Shown piece by piece: positions 33,249 through 44,456 of a stretch of 64,000 nt of DNA. Source of the stretch: Meghimatium bilineatum (lineage: Eukaryota; Mollusca; Gastropoda; Stylommatophora; Philomycidae); the NCBI GenBank assembly GCA_034231615.1, contig CM067315.1:37757129-37821128 (forward strand), in the 5' to 3' direction. Made by a program: the position numbers and the translations under genes. Each line of letters begins with the position of its first letter. Position 1 is the stretch's first letter. The notes beneath the pieces were generated by a model. That model was given only the letters and a program-made list of their open reading frames with translations. It searched no databases and had not been told where the DNA came from.

Positions 33249-33845
33249 AGTGAGTTCGTACTGAATGTCAATAGAGACATTCAATGTTAAACACGAATAA
33301 ATGCTAATTTGAAACAAGTGTATATATTGTACAAAATACATTAAAAAACATGTACAATTACAATTTGTTATGATAAATATTTAATTCTATATAGTATACT
33401 TTTGCCTAGACATAAAAATAAAAAAACAACAGAAATGTCAGACTTAAACAAAAACCCAGATCAACAGATATGATTGAAAAAAGACCAAAGAAGGTGGGGA
33501 CTAAAAAGCCAAGGAGTGACAACAGTAATGCCAATGATTCTAAAAGGATGAATTCTTGTGTGAAATGCATAGACGGAAGTGCACTTGCACAGGGATTTAA
33601 AAAATTTGTTTGAGCTTAATTTTTCTAATTGTCTTTTCCCAAAATTGGGAAGGGAGAGGGCAGTGGCATGTCTAATTATGCTGAAATAGTTGGACATGAT
33701 GCATATCAGGAAAAGTCGACAACACAAATTTCAGATGCCAAAAGCCGGATATGTCCGGGAAATCAGACTTTATTATCCTAATTAATCCTACATTAAACCG
33801 TTTCAGATTTTCCATGATAAAAATTTGTTGACTTAATATTTCAAG
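33249..33845. other. no recognisable feature
   Basis: AT-rich DNA. Confidence 0.5.
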
Positions 33846-33847
33846 TG

Positions 33848-34005
33848 CAATAACTACAGGTATGCTTGTAGATTTAACAATAGCTACAGGTATGCTTGTA
33901 GATTAAACAATAGCTACAGGTATGCTGGTAGATTTAACAATAGTTACAGGTATGCTAGTAGATTTAACAATAGCAACAGGTATGCATAATAGGTTTAACA
34001 ATTTT
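33848..34005. repeat. 30-bp minisatellite, 5 copies
   Basis: The unit is TAGCTACAGGTATGCTTGTA plus GATTTAACAA. Confidence 0.95.
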
Positions 34006-34104
34006 TGAAAAAATATTGTATTTTAAGGATTCTACATGGTACCCCTTTCTTTATAACGTGATTATTGGAGCTAAAGGGGTATATTTTTTTAAACAAATAA
34101 CGGA

Positions 34105-34530
34105 ATGCATAAATAAACTAATGTGATACGATTACTGGATATTTCATTTTAGAAAACTAACTAATGGAATATCATTACTGGATATTTCATTTAAAAATAC
34201 TAACTAATGGGATATTAACTTACTGGATATTAACTTACTGGATATTTAATTTTAAAAAACAAACAAATGTGATATCATTACTGGATATTTCATTTTATAA
34301 AACTAATGTTGCGCTATCAGTACTGGATATTTTATTTTATAAAACTAATGTTGCGATATCATTACTGGATATTTCATTTTAGATACCTAATGTGATATAA
34401 TTACTGGATATTAATTTTAGAAAACTAACTAATGTGAAATATTTGCAGAATATTTAATTTTTCTTAAAGTAACTAGTGTGATATCATTACTTGATATTTC
34501 ATTTTAGAAAATTAAATAATGTGAAACTAA
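34105..34530. repeat. AT-rich degenerate minisatellite, about 41-bp unit
   Basis: About nine copies of CATTACTGGATATTTCATTT plus TAxAAAACTAATGTGATAT, with indels. Confidence 0.85.
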
Positions 34531-34564
34531 ATATTCAAAAACAAAACAAATTGGTAACGTATCA

Positions 34565-34780
34565 TATTCAGGACGCAGCCTCCAACCCAGCATGTTGCAT
34601 GTTTTAGGTGCAATAATTTATAGGCAATATAAATACGTTTAGTAGTTTGCCATTGCTTTATTAACGGTCCAGATGTACAGTTGCCTGTGTGGGACCTTGG
34701 TCAATTAACATAAAATATATATATATTCATCATCATCAGGTAGCATATCCTGAACAAGATGTAGCAGTCATCAAAGCTTT
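34565..34780 (-). mobile_element. SINE-D copy, antisense, partial
   Basis: CAACCCAGCATG, TTATAGGCAATATAAATACG and TAGTTTGCCATTGCTTTATT, then GTCCAGATGTACAGTTGCCT, are the reversed SINE-D body up to the B-box side. A further piece AGGTAGCATATCCTGAACAA near 34738 resembles the reversed 3' end of the family. Confidence 0.65.
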
Positions 34781-34784
34781 TCGA

Positions 34785-34948
34785 CCCGCCGAAGACGGAT
34801 GTGTTAGGCCATTGGCGCAAATAAAATGGCAACACAACGTATTTCCATTCTCTGTACTACATCCAACTGGAAATCTTGTAGGATCATTGTCCTGTTACAA
34901 GAGTAATCCAGTGGGAATTTGAGAATGAACGATGAAGAAGAAGAAGAA
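34785..34948 (+). mobile_element. SINE-B2 copy
   Basis: CCGCCGAAGACGGATGTGTT, TTGGCGCAAATAAAATGGCA, CATTCTCTGTACTACATCC and GAGAATGAACGATGAAGAAG match the other copies. Confidence 0.88.
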
Positions 34949-34970
34949 GAAAGCATTTCGAAATTTCGGT

Positions 34971-35345
34971 CCTGTGCCGGATTTACCTATAAGCTAGCTG
35001 TAGCTTAGAGCCTCCACGTTCTTGGGGACCCCACATATTTGTTTATTTCACTATCTATATATTTGTAATCGTTAAAGGGTCCCCATATCTCAAATAGCTT
35101 AGGGCCCCATATCTCAAATAGCTTAGGGCCCCATATCTCAAATAGCTTAGGGCCCCATATCTCAAATAACTTAGGGCCCCATATCTCAAATAGCATAGGA
35201 CCCCATATCTCAAATAACTTAGGGTCCCATATCTCAAATAGCTTAGGGTCCCATATCTCAAATAGCTTAGGGCCCCATATATCAAATAGCTTAGGGCCCC
35301 ATATCTCAAATAGCGTGGGGTCCTATCAAGTCTAAATCCGGCCCT
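34971..35345. mobile_element. hAT-type MITE with 24-bp internal expansion
   Basis: The left end CCTGTGCCGGATTTACC and right end CTAAATCCGGCCCTG form imperfect terminal inverted repeats around GGCCGGATTTA. The interior (AAGCTAGCTGTAGCTTAGAG, CCATATCTCAAATAGCTTAG, ATCAAGTCTAAATCCGG) is the same as the element at 51180-51642, which has an 8-bp TSD. No matching TSD is visible here. The segment CCATATCTCAAATAGCTTAG plus GGCC is repeated about eleven times. Confidence 0.75.
35078..35325. repeat. 24-bp minisatellite, about 10-11 copies, inside a MITE
   Basis: The unit CCCCATATCTCAAATAGCTT plus AGGG, with T/C variants. Two antisense frames are open through it as artefacts. Confidence 0.95.
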
Positions 35346-35412
35346 GCTTCTGTCGATCTTCAGCTGATCTTCCTGCTTCTGTCGATCGTCAGCTAGTCTG
35401 CCTGCTTCTGTT
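35343..35412. repeat. 31/32-bp duplication next to the MITE
   Basis: CTGCTTCTGTCGATCTTCAG plus CTGATCTTC is repeated with small changes two to three times. Confidence 0.8.
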
Positions 35413-35690
35413 AGTGTCATGTTCAGGTAGTCTTTGATATATTGCGTCCATCTTGTTCATGGTCTGCCCATTGTTCGCCTCCTGGCCTCATCCCCTCCAT
35501 ATTAGTCTTTTCTACGATGCCATGGCGTTTAATATAACCAAAATATTGTAGTTTTCTAGAAAGAACCACGCTGTTTAGCCAGTAGTTTTCTTTTACATTC
35601 ATTTCTCTCAGGATGGCTATATTGGTGATATTTTTGGTCCATGGTATTCTGAGGATTTTTCTGTAACATTTTGTTTCAGATGCTACTACT
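35413..35690 (-). pseudogene. LINE C-terminal relic, antisense
   Basis: The antisense frame reads ASETKCYRKILRIPWTKNIT, NIAILREMNVKENYWLNSVV, LSRKLQYFGYIKRHGIVEKT and MEGMRPGGEQWADHEQDGRN, the KCYRxxLRIPWTxxxTN...LxYFGHIKRH...EG block. The glycine/arginine tail is altered. Stops lie outside. It meets another LINE head-to-head at about 35700. Confidence 0.8.
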
Positions 35691-35702
35691 ATATACATGT
35701 AC

Positions 35703-36245
35703 ATAGTCACAAATGATGGCAGATGTGAAACAGAAGTTAAACGGAGAATAGGAATGACTAAAAGTACGCTTAATGACATCAGGAAAATATTAACATCTAA
35801 ACAAATTACAAATAAATGTTAAAAAAGTATAACTATAAAATGCTACATCTATTAATGTATGGCTCAGAAGCATGGACAGTAAACAAACAAGTAGAAGACA
35901 AAAGTGATGCCTGTGAGATGTGGATATATAGAAGAATAGGGAAAACATCACGGAAGGAGAATAAACAAAGAGGTTCTAACAACACGTAATATGAAGCAAT
36001 AATAATAAAGGAAATAAAGATCAAGCAAATAAAATATTTTGGATACACTAAAAGACATGACACGTTGTTGAAGATCTTACTTGAGGGTAAAGTCGAGGGA
36101 AGGCAAGCAAGAGGAGAGTAACAAAAGATTGACAGGTTACAGTCTAGCAGTGTGCACCACCAAAACAAGATACAGTGGAGGTTAGAGGTCTGTGCCGGCC
36201 AACCATCGTTCCGGAGACTGTGCGTGATTTCCATGACATATACTA
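35703..36245 (+). pseudogene. LINE C-terminal relic, sense
   Basis: Translation with frame changes gives DGRCETEVKRRIGMTKSTLN, DIRKILTSKQ, then YGSEAWTVNKQVEDKSDACE, MWIYRRIGKTSR and EIKIKQIKYFGYTKRHDTLL, KILLEGKVEGRQARGE, ending near VCAGQPSFRRLCVISMTYTT. The order is thumb/post-RT domain to C terminus. Several stops and frameshifts are present. Confidence 0.78.
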
Positions 36246-36592
36246 CGAGCGTTATATATCGCATGTTACAGTGTTAACAAATGGTAACTGTAAACAAGGT
36301 TGTGAGATACACACGTAAACTCATCACCGAGAATAAATGTAGGAAAGGACATGGAACAAATCTGTACCACATAGGAACAGATGTTTCAACGCTATACTCC
36401 GCAGCGAACCGTACCGAGATAGTCTGAAGTTTTTTGTATGTTTTGTTATTAAATGCCGACGGTTTAGTATATTTGCAATATGCATATTTTTATTAGCAGG
36501 TTTATTGCTTTACCTCTGTTTTACTGTCGTCCTGTTTTCTTGATCAAAGTCTTTCTGGTCAACACAATGTTGTTTGAAATTGTTTTGTTGAT
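36246..36592. other. no recognisable feature
   Basis: No repeat family or protein is recognised. Confidence 0.5.
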
Positions 36593-36595
36593 CAG

Positions 36596-38165
36596 AACCC
36601 ACAAACACACAGCCACACAGATATACATATGTATTTCCTATATAGCCTACAAACACACAGCCACACAGATATACATATGTATTATCTATAGAACCCACAC
36701 AGACATACATATGTATTATCTATAGAGCACACAAAAACACACCCACACAGACATATATATGTATTATCTATAGAACCCACACAGACATATATATGTATTA
36801 TCTATAGAACCCACACAGACATACATATGTATTATCTATAGAACCCACACAGACATATATATGTATTATCTATAGAACCCACACTGACATATATATGTAT
36901 TATCTATAGAACCCACACAGACATACATATGTATTATCTATAGAACCCACAAACACACACCCACACAGACATATATATGTATTATCCATAGAACCCACAC
37001 AGACATACATATGTATTATCTATATAGTACACAAACACACACCCACACAGGCATACATATGTATTATCTATAGAACCCACAAACACACACCCACACAGAC
37101 ATACATATGTATTATCTATAGAGCCCACAAACACACACCCACACAGGCATACATATGTATTATCTATAGAGCCCACAAACACACACCCACACAGGCATAC
37201 ATATGTATTATCTATAGAACCCACAAACACACACCCACACAGGCATACATATGTATTATCTATAGAGCCCACAAACACACACCCACACAGGCATACATAT
37301 GTATTATCTATAGAGCCCACAAACACACACCCACACAGGCATACATATGTATTATCTATAGAACCCACAAACACACACCCACACAGACATACATATGTAT
37401 TATCTATAGAGCCCACAAACACACACCCACACAGGCATACATATTTATTATCTATAGAGCCCACAAACACACACCCACACAGGCATACATATGTATTATC
37501 TATAGAACCCACAAACACACACCCACACAGGCATACATATGTATTATCTATAGAGCCCACAAACACACACCCACACAGGCATACATATGTATTATCTATA
37601 GAGCCCACAAACACACACCCACACTGACATACATATGTATTATCTATAGAACCCCACAGGCATACATATGTATTTCCTATATAGCCTACAAACACACAGC
37701 CACACAGACATACATATGTATTTTCTATATAACCCACAAACACACACCCACACAGACATACATATGTATTCTCTATAACACCCACACAGACATATATATG
37801 TATTTCTTTATAACCTACAAACACACACCCACACAGACATACATATGTATTTCTTTATAACCTACAAACACACACCCACACAGACATACATATGTATTTT
37901 CTATAGAGCCCACAAACACACACCCACACAGACATAAATATGCACTCTCTAAAGAACCCACACAAATAACATATATATTCTCTATAGAACCCACACAGGC
38001 CTCATTCACATATGTATATATAGAACTCATTCACATATGTATTTTCTATATAGCCTACAAACACACACCAACACAGACATAAATATTCACTCTCTATGGA
38101 ACCCACACAGACATACAAATATACTCTATAGAACCCACACAGACATACATATGTATTATCTATAT
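36596..38165. repeat. 48-bp satellite array with 33-bp variants, about 1.57 kb
   Basis: The unit CCCACACAGGCATACATATG plus TATTATCTATAGAGCCCACA and AACACACA is 48 bp, 16 codons, so an antisense frame of 280 codons (repeating NTYVCLCGCVFVGSID) stays open. Edges have shorter 33-bp units lacking the AAACACACAC segment and more divergent CTATATAGCC variants. The centre (37060-37620) is most homogeneous. It is not a gene. Confidence 0.97.
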
Positions 38166-38480
38166 TTATCACGTTAGCTGGATAAATTTGTACGCTATTA
38201 TTTACTTAACACATTGTGTTCCTGGTGAGAGAATACAGGCACGCATCAATTGATACGGTAGATACAATCGTGAAAATCACGGATGAAGTTGAAAGCAAAA
38301 TGTGATGATATGCGCATGCGCAAGTGCAAAGTAAACAAGACCACTAACAGGTAATCGGTGTGTTTAGTTGGGAAATCGTCAGACTGACAGATGAAACTCT
38401 CTGAGACACTTTTCAGAGCTAGGGGCATACAATCTTAATGCAGTTTCACGACATTTCTGAATACATGCACAGCTAGGTAT
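38166..38480. other. no recognisable feature
   Basis: No repeat or protein recognised. Confidence 0.5.
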
Positions 38481-38481
38481 C

Positions 38482-38752
38482 TATGAGACAAGAAGAACTA
38501 GATGTCCTAAGAGACAAGAAGAACGAGGTATCCTATGAGACAAGAAGAACTATGTATTCTATGAGATAAAAAGAACTACCGGTAGGTATTCTATGAGATC
38601 AAAAACTAGGTATTCCATGAGACAAGAAGAACGAGGTATCCTATGAGACAATAAGAACGAGGTATCATATGAGACAATAAGAACGAGGTATCATATGAGA
38701 CAATAAGAACGAGGTATCATATGAGACAAGAAATGAGACAAGAAGAACTACA
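38482..38752. repeat. 27-bp degenerate minisatellite
   Basis: About nine copies of TATGAGACAAGAAGAACGAG plus GTATCC. The last four have AATAAG in place of AAGAAG. Confidence 0.88.
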
Positions 38753-38974
38753 TTTTGTCTAGAGAACAAGAACTGAGTTTGACATGAGATGTATGGAAAC
38801 TAAATTTATCCCGAGATGTACGACGATTGAATTTGATATGAAATGTACACAGTTTTCATTGACTGTTCATGAATTTATGAAATAACATAGTTTTCAGTAA
38901 ATATTCATGAATTGAATGAAATTTATATAGTGTTCAGAGAATGGCCATGAATTTATGAAATTTTCATCATCTAA

Positions 38975-39300
38975 AAAGACAGCCAAAAAAGACAAATCAT
39001 GAAGTGCTAAGAGCAATAAACGTCGAGGAGGGCTAGCTCTTTCAGATCATAAAACTGGAGTGTCTTGCTCATATAAGGAGGCATACAAGTATAGAAAGAT
39101 TAATAGCTGAAGGCAGAGTTAACGGTAACAGGGTAAGAGAGCGTCCAAGACGACGATGGTGCAATGATATGTCAGATTTTTTAAGTTTCTAGCTGCGGCA
39201 GGTCAACTCGTCCAGAATCGTGGAGTGTTCAGAAATTCCATAAGGAAGATCACGTTCTGGAAAGAATATGTCATATTATTATGATGAATCTCCACTTTTC
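38975..39300 (+). pseudogene. LINE C-terminal relic
   Basis: Translation gives NHEVLRAINVEEG, a stop, LECLAHIRRHTSIERLIAEG, RVNGNRVRERPRRRWCNDMS, and after a stop the 3' end CACGTTCTGGAAAGAATATG, the family terminal motif also seen at 9520 and 21110. Two stops and no upstream RT. Confidence 0.78.
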
Positions 39301-39905
39301 TCACTTTGTCCCAGAAAGTTTCATTTATCAGTCTGAGGCCGTCCAGTGAACACATATTACCTGTTCATAGTCTTGTGTACTTTTCTTTTTGTAATGTCTT
39401 TAGGTTTTGCTTTCAGCTTCACTCGTGTTGTTCACGATTAAATCTTCGTTATCTGTTGATGCACATCTGTGTTTTGTTTACTGTGGTGTTTTATTGCCAT
39501 CTCTGTGTATGTTTTCTGCATCATAGCAGCCTAACAGATAATGTGTCAACACTGATTATACTGTCATTACCTATCGCGCAATCAGAATTTGGATCAACAT
39601 TAGGGGATCTGAAAATAATGATGTTTTTTTCTCTCTCGCGTTTGTCCACTCTAAATCGTTTTACTACAATCTATATAACTCACCCTTCCACACTCACACT
39701 CTTGGTATACAACACTCTGTCACTAATTCTCGATTTCTCCGTCTCTGTCAGTCTTTAACATCCTTTTTCCCTCTCTCATATTTCCACTCATCTTAATAGG
39801 TTTCTTACATTTTTTCTCAAACTCATTCACTCCCTCTGCTTCATTACAATGCTCCCAATTACTATTTCTATCCATTCTTCCATCACTGCATCTCGCAATC
39901 TAACA
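39301..39905. other. T-rich region with a 150-codon frame, unassigned
   Basis: A pyrimidine-rich stretch. The frame at 39306-39758 encodes a Ser/Leu/Phe-rich, hydrophobic text as expected of translated T-rich DNA. No domain is recognised. Confidence 0.4.
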
Positions 39906-39907
39906 CA

Positions 39908-40058
39908 ATCGTTCACATACTATCTCACACATACTATCTCACACATACTATCTCACACATACTATCTCACACATACTATCTCACACATACTATCTCACAC
40001 ATACTATCTCACACATACTATCTCACACATACTATCTCACACATACTTTTTCATACTG
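39908..40058. repeat. 14-bp minisatellite, about 10 copies
   Basis: The unit is ACATACTATCTCAC. Confidence 0.97.
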
Positions 40059-40104
40059 TTCATACTTTTTATACTATTTCATACTATGAGATAAATATAT
40101 CAGG

Positions 40105-40412
40105 GAAAGAATATGTATAATATCTTGTACAGATTACATAGAGAGAGAACAGATCAAGTGGTTTGGTCACATTATGAGAATGCATCACGAAAAGTTGCCC
40201 GTACAAGCATATAACCAAATTAGATCAGGGTACAAAGAAAGAGGAAGACCACGGAAAAGATGGATATAACACGTCAGGGACATCCTGAACAGACACGGTC
40301 ATAGCACAGTCGAGGCCACAGATCTGGATTTAGAACGCAAGCTCGAGCTCCAATCACCCCTACGCTTAACGGCAAGAGTGGATTACAAATCACCTGGGGA
40401 AAGACAATAGAC
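40105..40412 (+). pseudogene. LINE C-terminal relic with 3' end
   Basis: Translation gives REQIKWFGHIMRMHHEKLPV, QAYNQIRSGYKERGRPRKRW, I, stop, then HVRDILNRHGHSTVEATDLD and LERKLELQSPLRLTARVDYK, SPGE. The 3' part is nearly identical to 9353-9425 and, reversed, 18010-18060, so all three belong to one LINE family. One stop is visible in the coding part. Confidence 0.82.
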
Positions 40413-40465
40413 ATTAATCTCACGCTCTCTTTCATACACACACATACATGCTATATGTGTATTCT

Positions 40466-40623
40466 CCGCCGAAGATGGATGTGTCGGGCCATTGGCGCAA
40501 ATAAAACGGCGACACAACGCATTTCCATTCTCTGGACTACATCCTGCTTGTGATCTAGTAGTACTGCTACAGGAGAGATCCAGCGGGAGTTTGAGAATGA
40601 ACGCTGAAGAAGAAGAAGAGACG
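40466..40623 (+). mobile_element. SINE-B2 copy, possible 8-bp TSD
   Basis: CCGCCGAAGATGGATGTGTC to GCTGAAGAAGAAGAAGAG. ATATGTGT is found at 40453-40460 and 40624-40631. It sits at the 3' end of the zinc-finger LINE fragment that follows. Confidence 0.85.
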
Positions 40624-40631
40624 ATATGTGT

Positions 40632-40800
40632 GTTCGTCCATCATAAATATTGATGACCATTTTTTACATCCACTTTTGAAAATTCACTTTGAATTACGTC
40701 TATGCTTGATAGTTTGTAGATGATTAATGAGGCATATTCGAACTGTAAATGTCCTTGGACAGTTCAGGCATGGAATGACTACTGTAGACGGTGTGAAAAT
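40632..40800 (-). pseudogene. 3' end of the zinc-finger-tailed LINE, antisense
   Basis: CATCCACTTTTGAAAATTCA, TTAATGAGGCATATTCG, AACTGTAAATGTCCTTGGAC and AGTTCAGGCATGGAATGACT match 53130-53245 closely. Confidence 0.72.
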
Positions 40801-40839
40801 GACTTGCAATGGGCTTGCTATGTACTTGCACACTTACGC

Positions 40840-41325
40840 ACATATTCCTTACATATCTATCTTTTCTGTGTACATACCTACATACATATCTGTATACGGC
40901 CTAAGTACCTACGTACCTGCATAACTACCTAGATGCATCTCTATATGTATATCTTCCTACATACCTACTTACCTAAGAACATACTTACCTGTATAACTGT
41001 CTACCTTCATACATACATGCTCACATTTTCCTACATACCTACCTAAGTATATAATTTCCTGAACAACTATCTACCTAGATACATGCCTGTATGTACATTT
41101 TCCTACATACCTACCTACCTACGTACCTACTTACCTGAATAACTGTCTACCTAGATATATGCCTGCATGTATATATTCCTACATACGTATCTAAGTACCT
41201 ACTTACCTGAATAACTATCTACCTGCATACATGCCTGTATGTATATATTCCTACATACCTACCTATGTACCTACTTACCTGAAATACTATCTACCTGCAT
41301 ACATGCCTGTATGTATATCGGTTGC
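40840..41325. repeat. TACC/TACATA-rich minisatellite, about 72-bp unit
   Basis: About six copies of ACTTACCTGAATAACTATCT plus ACCTGCATACATGCCTGTAT and ATTCCTACATACCTACC. The later copies, at 41129, 41201 and 41273, keep a 72-bp period. Confidence 0.88.
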
Positions 41326-41359
41326 ATATTTACATTTTTATGGAGCGCAGATATATTAT

Positions 41360-41480
41360 ACGGCTGGGTGACAAGGGCCGTACACCATTTCTGTCGCCAC
41401 AACATGTACAGCATGGCTTTTATCATTTCTTCTCCAATATACAAAACAGTCTTAGAGATTCTTACCTGTAATCAAACACA
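41360..41480 (-). mobile_element. SINE-C-like fragment, antisense
   Basis: ATTTCTGTCGCCACAACATG plus TACAGCATGGC resembles TCGCCACGTCATGTACAGGA in the SINE-C copy at 52000. It is short and diverged. Confidence 0.35.
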
Positions 41481-41627
41481 GGGTCTCACGGTTTTGAGAC
41501 AAACACTATAACCGCTCTGGAATGCACCATAGCACAAATTATCGATATAGAAACATTTCAGGAGAAGACAAGAAGATGGACAATAAGCAGATCGGTGCTG
41601 TCTCCAAACGTTATTTTCGGTTAGAAG

Positions 41628-42725
41628 AAATAATAATACATGCCAGTAAGAAGTAATAATACATAACAGTAAAAAGTAATAATACATAACAGTAAGAAGT
41701 AATAATACATGTCAGTAAGAAGTAATAATACATGCAAGTAAGAAGTAATAATACATGCAAGTAAGAAGTAATAATACATGCAAGTAAGAAGTAATAATAC
41801 ATAACATTAATAGTAATAATACATTCCAGTAAGAAGTAATAATACATTCCAGTAAGAAGTAATAATACATGCAAGTAAGAAGTAATAATACATGCAAGTA
41901 AGAAGTAATAATACATAACAGTAAGAAGTAATAATACATAACAGTAAGAAGTAATAATACATGCAAGCAAGAAGTAATAATACATAACAGTAAGAAGTAA
42001 TAATACATAACAGTAAAAAGTAATAATACATAACAGTAAGAAGTAATAATACATGCCAGTAAGAAGCAATAATACATGCAAGTAAGAAGTAATAATACAT
42101 GCAAGTAAGAAGTAATAATACATGCAAGTAAGAAGTAATAATACATAACAGTAAAAAGTAATAATACATGCAAGTAAGAAGTAATAATACATGCAAGTAA
42201 GAAGTAATAATACATGCAAGTAAGAAGTAATAATACATAACAGTAAAAAGTAATAATACATAACAGTAAGAAGTAATAATACATTCCAGTAAGAAGTAAT
42301 AATACATGCAAGTAAGAAGTAATAATACATAACAGTAAAAAGTAATAATACATAACAGTAAGAAGTAATAATATATTCCAGTAAGAAGTAATAATACATT
42401 CCAGTAAGAAGTAATAATACATGCAAGTAAGAAGTAATAATACATAACAGTAAGAAGTAATAATACATAACAGTAAGAAGTAATAATACATAACAGTAAG
42501 AAGTAATAATACATGCAAGTAAGAAGTAATAATACATAACAGTAAGAAGTAATAGTACATAACAGTAAGAAGTAATAATACATAACAGTAAGAAGTAATA
42601 GTACATAACAGTAAGAAGTAATAATACATAACAGTAAGAAGTAATAATACATAACAGTAAGAAGTAATAATACATGCCAGTAAGAGGAAATAATACATGC
42701 CAGTAAGAAGAAATAATACATCTTA
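41628..42725. repeat. 23-bp minisatellite, about 47 copies, 1.1 kb
   Basis: The unit GTAAGAAGTAATAATACATG plus CAA. Three sequence classes are mixed: ATGCAA, ATAACA and ATTCCA/ATGCCA. With 23 bp per unit and no antisense stop, three overlapping frames of 315-389 codons (YYYFLL-type text) are open. They are artefacts. Confidence 0.98.
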
Positions 42726-43300
42726 TGTTTTGATACACCAGATATTGTAAGCACATGTCATGAACAATATTTGGCGCCAATGTTATGTGTCTGTTACTGA
42801 AATGGCAAGTTCAGACATAACATACCTTCAAAAACCATTATACGTGCTCAATATTCCAGAAAGGTGTACGAGCAGGTGCGAGAGAGTTTCTGACTGTAGG
42901 TAAAACAGATTGATCATAATGCAGACATATATAAAAAGAGTGACATACAGAGATATAAAGTAGAATAGACTGAGATATAGACACATCGATATAAACACCA
43001 CACACACACACACACACACTAACACACCGAAATATGTAATCAGATAGCAAAGGAGGCAGAGATAAAATTAGAGAAGTGATAGAAACAGCGCTGTTTGCGA
43101 TCAAATAATACTGGATAGACGGGGTTATTAATTAATCTGAATAAGGTGGTTTCTTACTTGTCGTGTGTTATGTTATTTTCGTGGGAAAAGGCCTTTTGGT
43201 GGAAACGCTGGATTTTGTGTGCTATCGTGTGTGTTACCAGTGATTATCAAAACTTGATTACTTTGTTCCATGTTTCGTCTGTTGTGTTACAGTTTTCTTG
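42726..43300. other. no recognisable feature; (CA)n at 42998-43019
   Basis: Unassigned DNA with one short CA run. Confidence 0.5.
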
Positions 43301-43318
43301 CATTTATTATCTGTTACC

Positions 43319-43601
43319 ACCCGTGTGTTGCCGGGGCCCGAAAGGGGAGCAAAGAATAACAACACTGTTTACCTTCCACACATGTCGTAAAAGGCGGCTA
43401 AGGAGGTTAGCGGATGGAGTTCGATGCCCCATCCCATATAGGGCCAGTGATCAAAAGCCATGCTGAAGTCGGATGTGTCTGGCCGAAAACCGCAGATATC
43501 GCAGCAATGCTGTAAACCATGACACAACGCATTCCGTTCTCCGAACTACATCCTGCTAATCTGCAGGAGTTTGAGAACGAACGAAGATGATGAAGAAGAA
43601 G
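43319..43601 (+). mobile_element. SINE-B1 copy with 13-bp TSD
   Basis: ACCCGTGTGTTGCCGGGGCC, GGAGCAAAGAATAACAACAC, TAAGGAGGTTAGCGGATGGA, GCTGAAGTCGGATGTGTCTG and a GAAGATGATGAAGAAGAAG tail. ATTATCTGTTACC flanks it at 43306-43318 and 43602-43614. The 3' part (CGAACTACATCCTGCTAATC, GAGTTTGAGAACGAACG) is shared with SINE-B2. Confidence 0.93.
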
Positions 43602-43619
43602 ATTATCTGTTACCTATTA

Positions 43620-43835
43620 AAAAACTGTCAAATACTGCGTTGTTCCCGGTAAGGTGTTGCAGGTAGGGATTTTGTAGCTGTGTGATAAAGGCTTCATGCT
43701 CTTGTTGTCTTGCTGTGAGTTTTTTAATTTACCCGCCAACAGGAAACAAATCCAGTCCTTACCGGGGATCGAACTCTGGACCTCACTAGGGTGAGACCAA
43801 AAATCTAACCTCTCTGCCATGCGCCACACATTATC
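43620..43835 (-). mobile_element. SINE-C copy, antisense, full length
   Basis: Reversed, the head reads TGTGGCGCATGGCAGAGAGG, TTAGATTTTTGGTCTCACCC and CAGAGTTCGATCCCCGG, with A-box- and B-box-like elements in tRNA spacing. The body ends CGCAGTATTTGACAG. It is the reference copy for the expanded SINE-C at 51778-52380. Confidence 0.82.
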
Positions 43836-44365
43836 GAGATATAGACATAAAAATGGACTGACAAAGAAAAACAAAGAGGAAACAGCGATGCGATAAATAG
43901 GAAAAGTGAGGATATATCTATGGAAACAAAAATATTGAAGTAGAACCGAACCATAACCATGGTTATGATGAACCGATATCCATAGGTGGTCAATCTACCT
44001 CTGCTTATGACGAAGAGTATGCATGCTGATGGTTTCCATGGTACTCTGGTTAAACACTCTTCTCAATCCTCCCTGCTGAGGTCCAGTTCTACTACTACAA
44101 CAATGCCGAATTGTTCAAATCTCATCCTAGAGGTGTCAGAAATAGAGCTGTCCTCATCAAGGAGACGCTCATGAGGTAGTTTCAAGACGTTGCTCGTATC
44201 AATTAATAATTACCCGACTATTGCGCTGCTTTAGACACAAGTCTGTCCGTACTCTCATTACCGAACATACCAGCATGCCCCGTACAATTGATCCATGTGA
44301 CACATTGGAGTTTAGACGCAGCTATAGACTACAAGACTAGAGGTACAAAAACGGACTCATTACAT
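43836..44365. other. no recognisable feature
   Basis: The 62-codon frame at 43986-44174 has no known domain. Part of 44200-44365 could be decayed LINE sequence upstream of the RT block that follows. Confidence 0.4.
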
Positions 44366-44456
44366 CAAATATATACTGGAAACAAACTGCATCAATAATG
44401 TATGAAAACAGCAACTCACCATACATAGAAATAAAAAGAGGATAAGACAAGGATGT

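Noticed and set aside
36982-37824. 280-codon antisense ORF rich in Cys and Val
   Set aside because: A by-product of the 48-bp repeat; the peptide is a plain repeat of 16 residues with no domain or start context.
39306-39758. 150-codon ORF as a membrane protein
   Set aside because: Hydrophobic composition follows from T-rich DNA; no recognisable family, no splice or start context.
41611-42780. Overlapping antisense ORFs of 389, 328 and 315 codons
   Set aside because: They lie in the same 23-bp array in different frames; a stop-free unit not divisible by three gives long ORFs in all frames.
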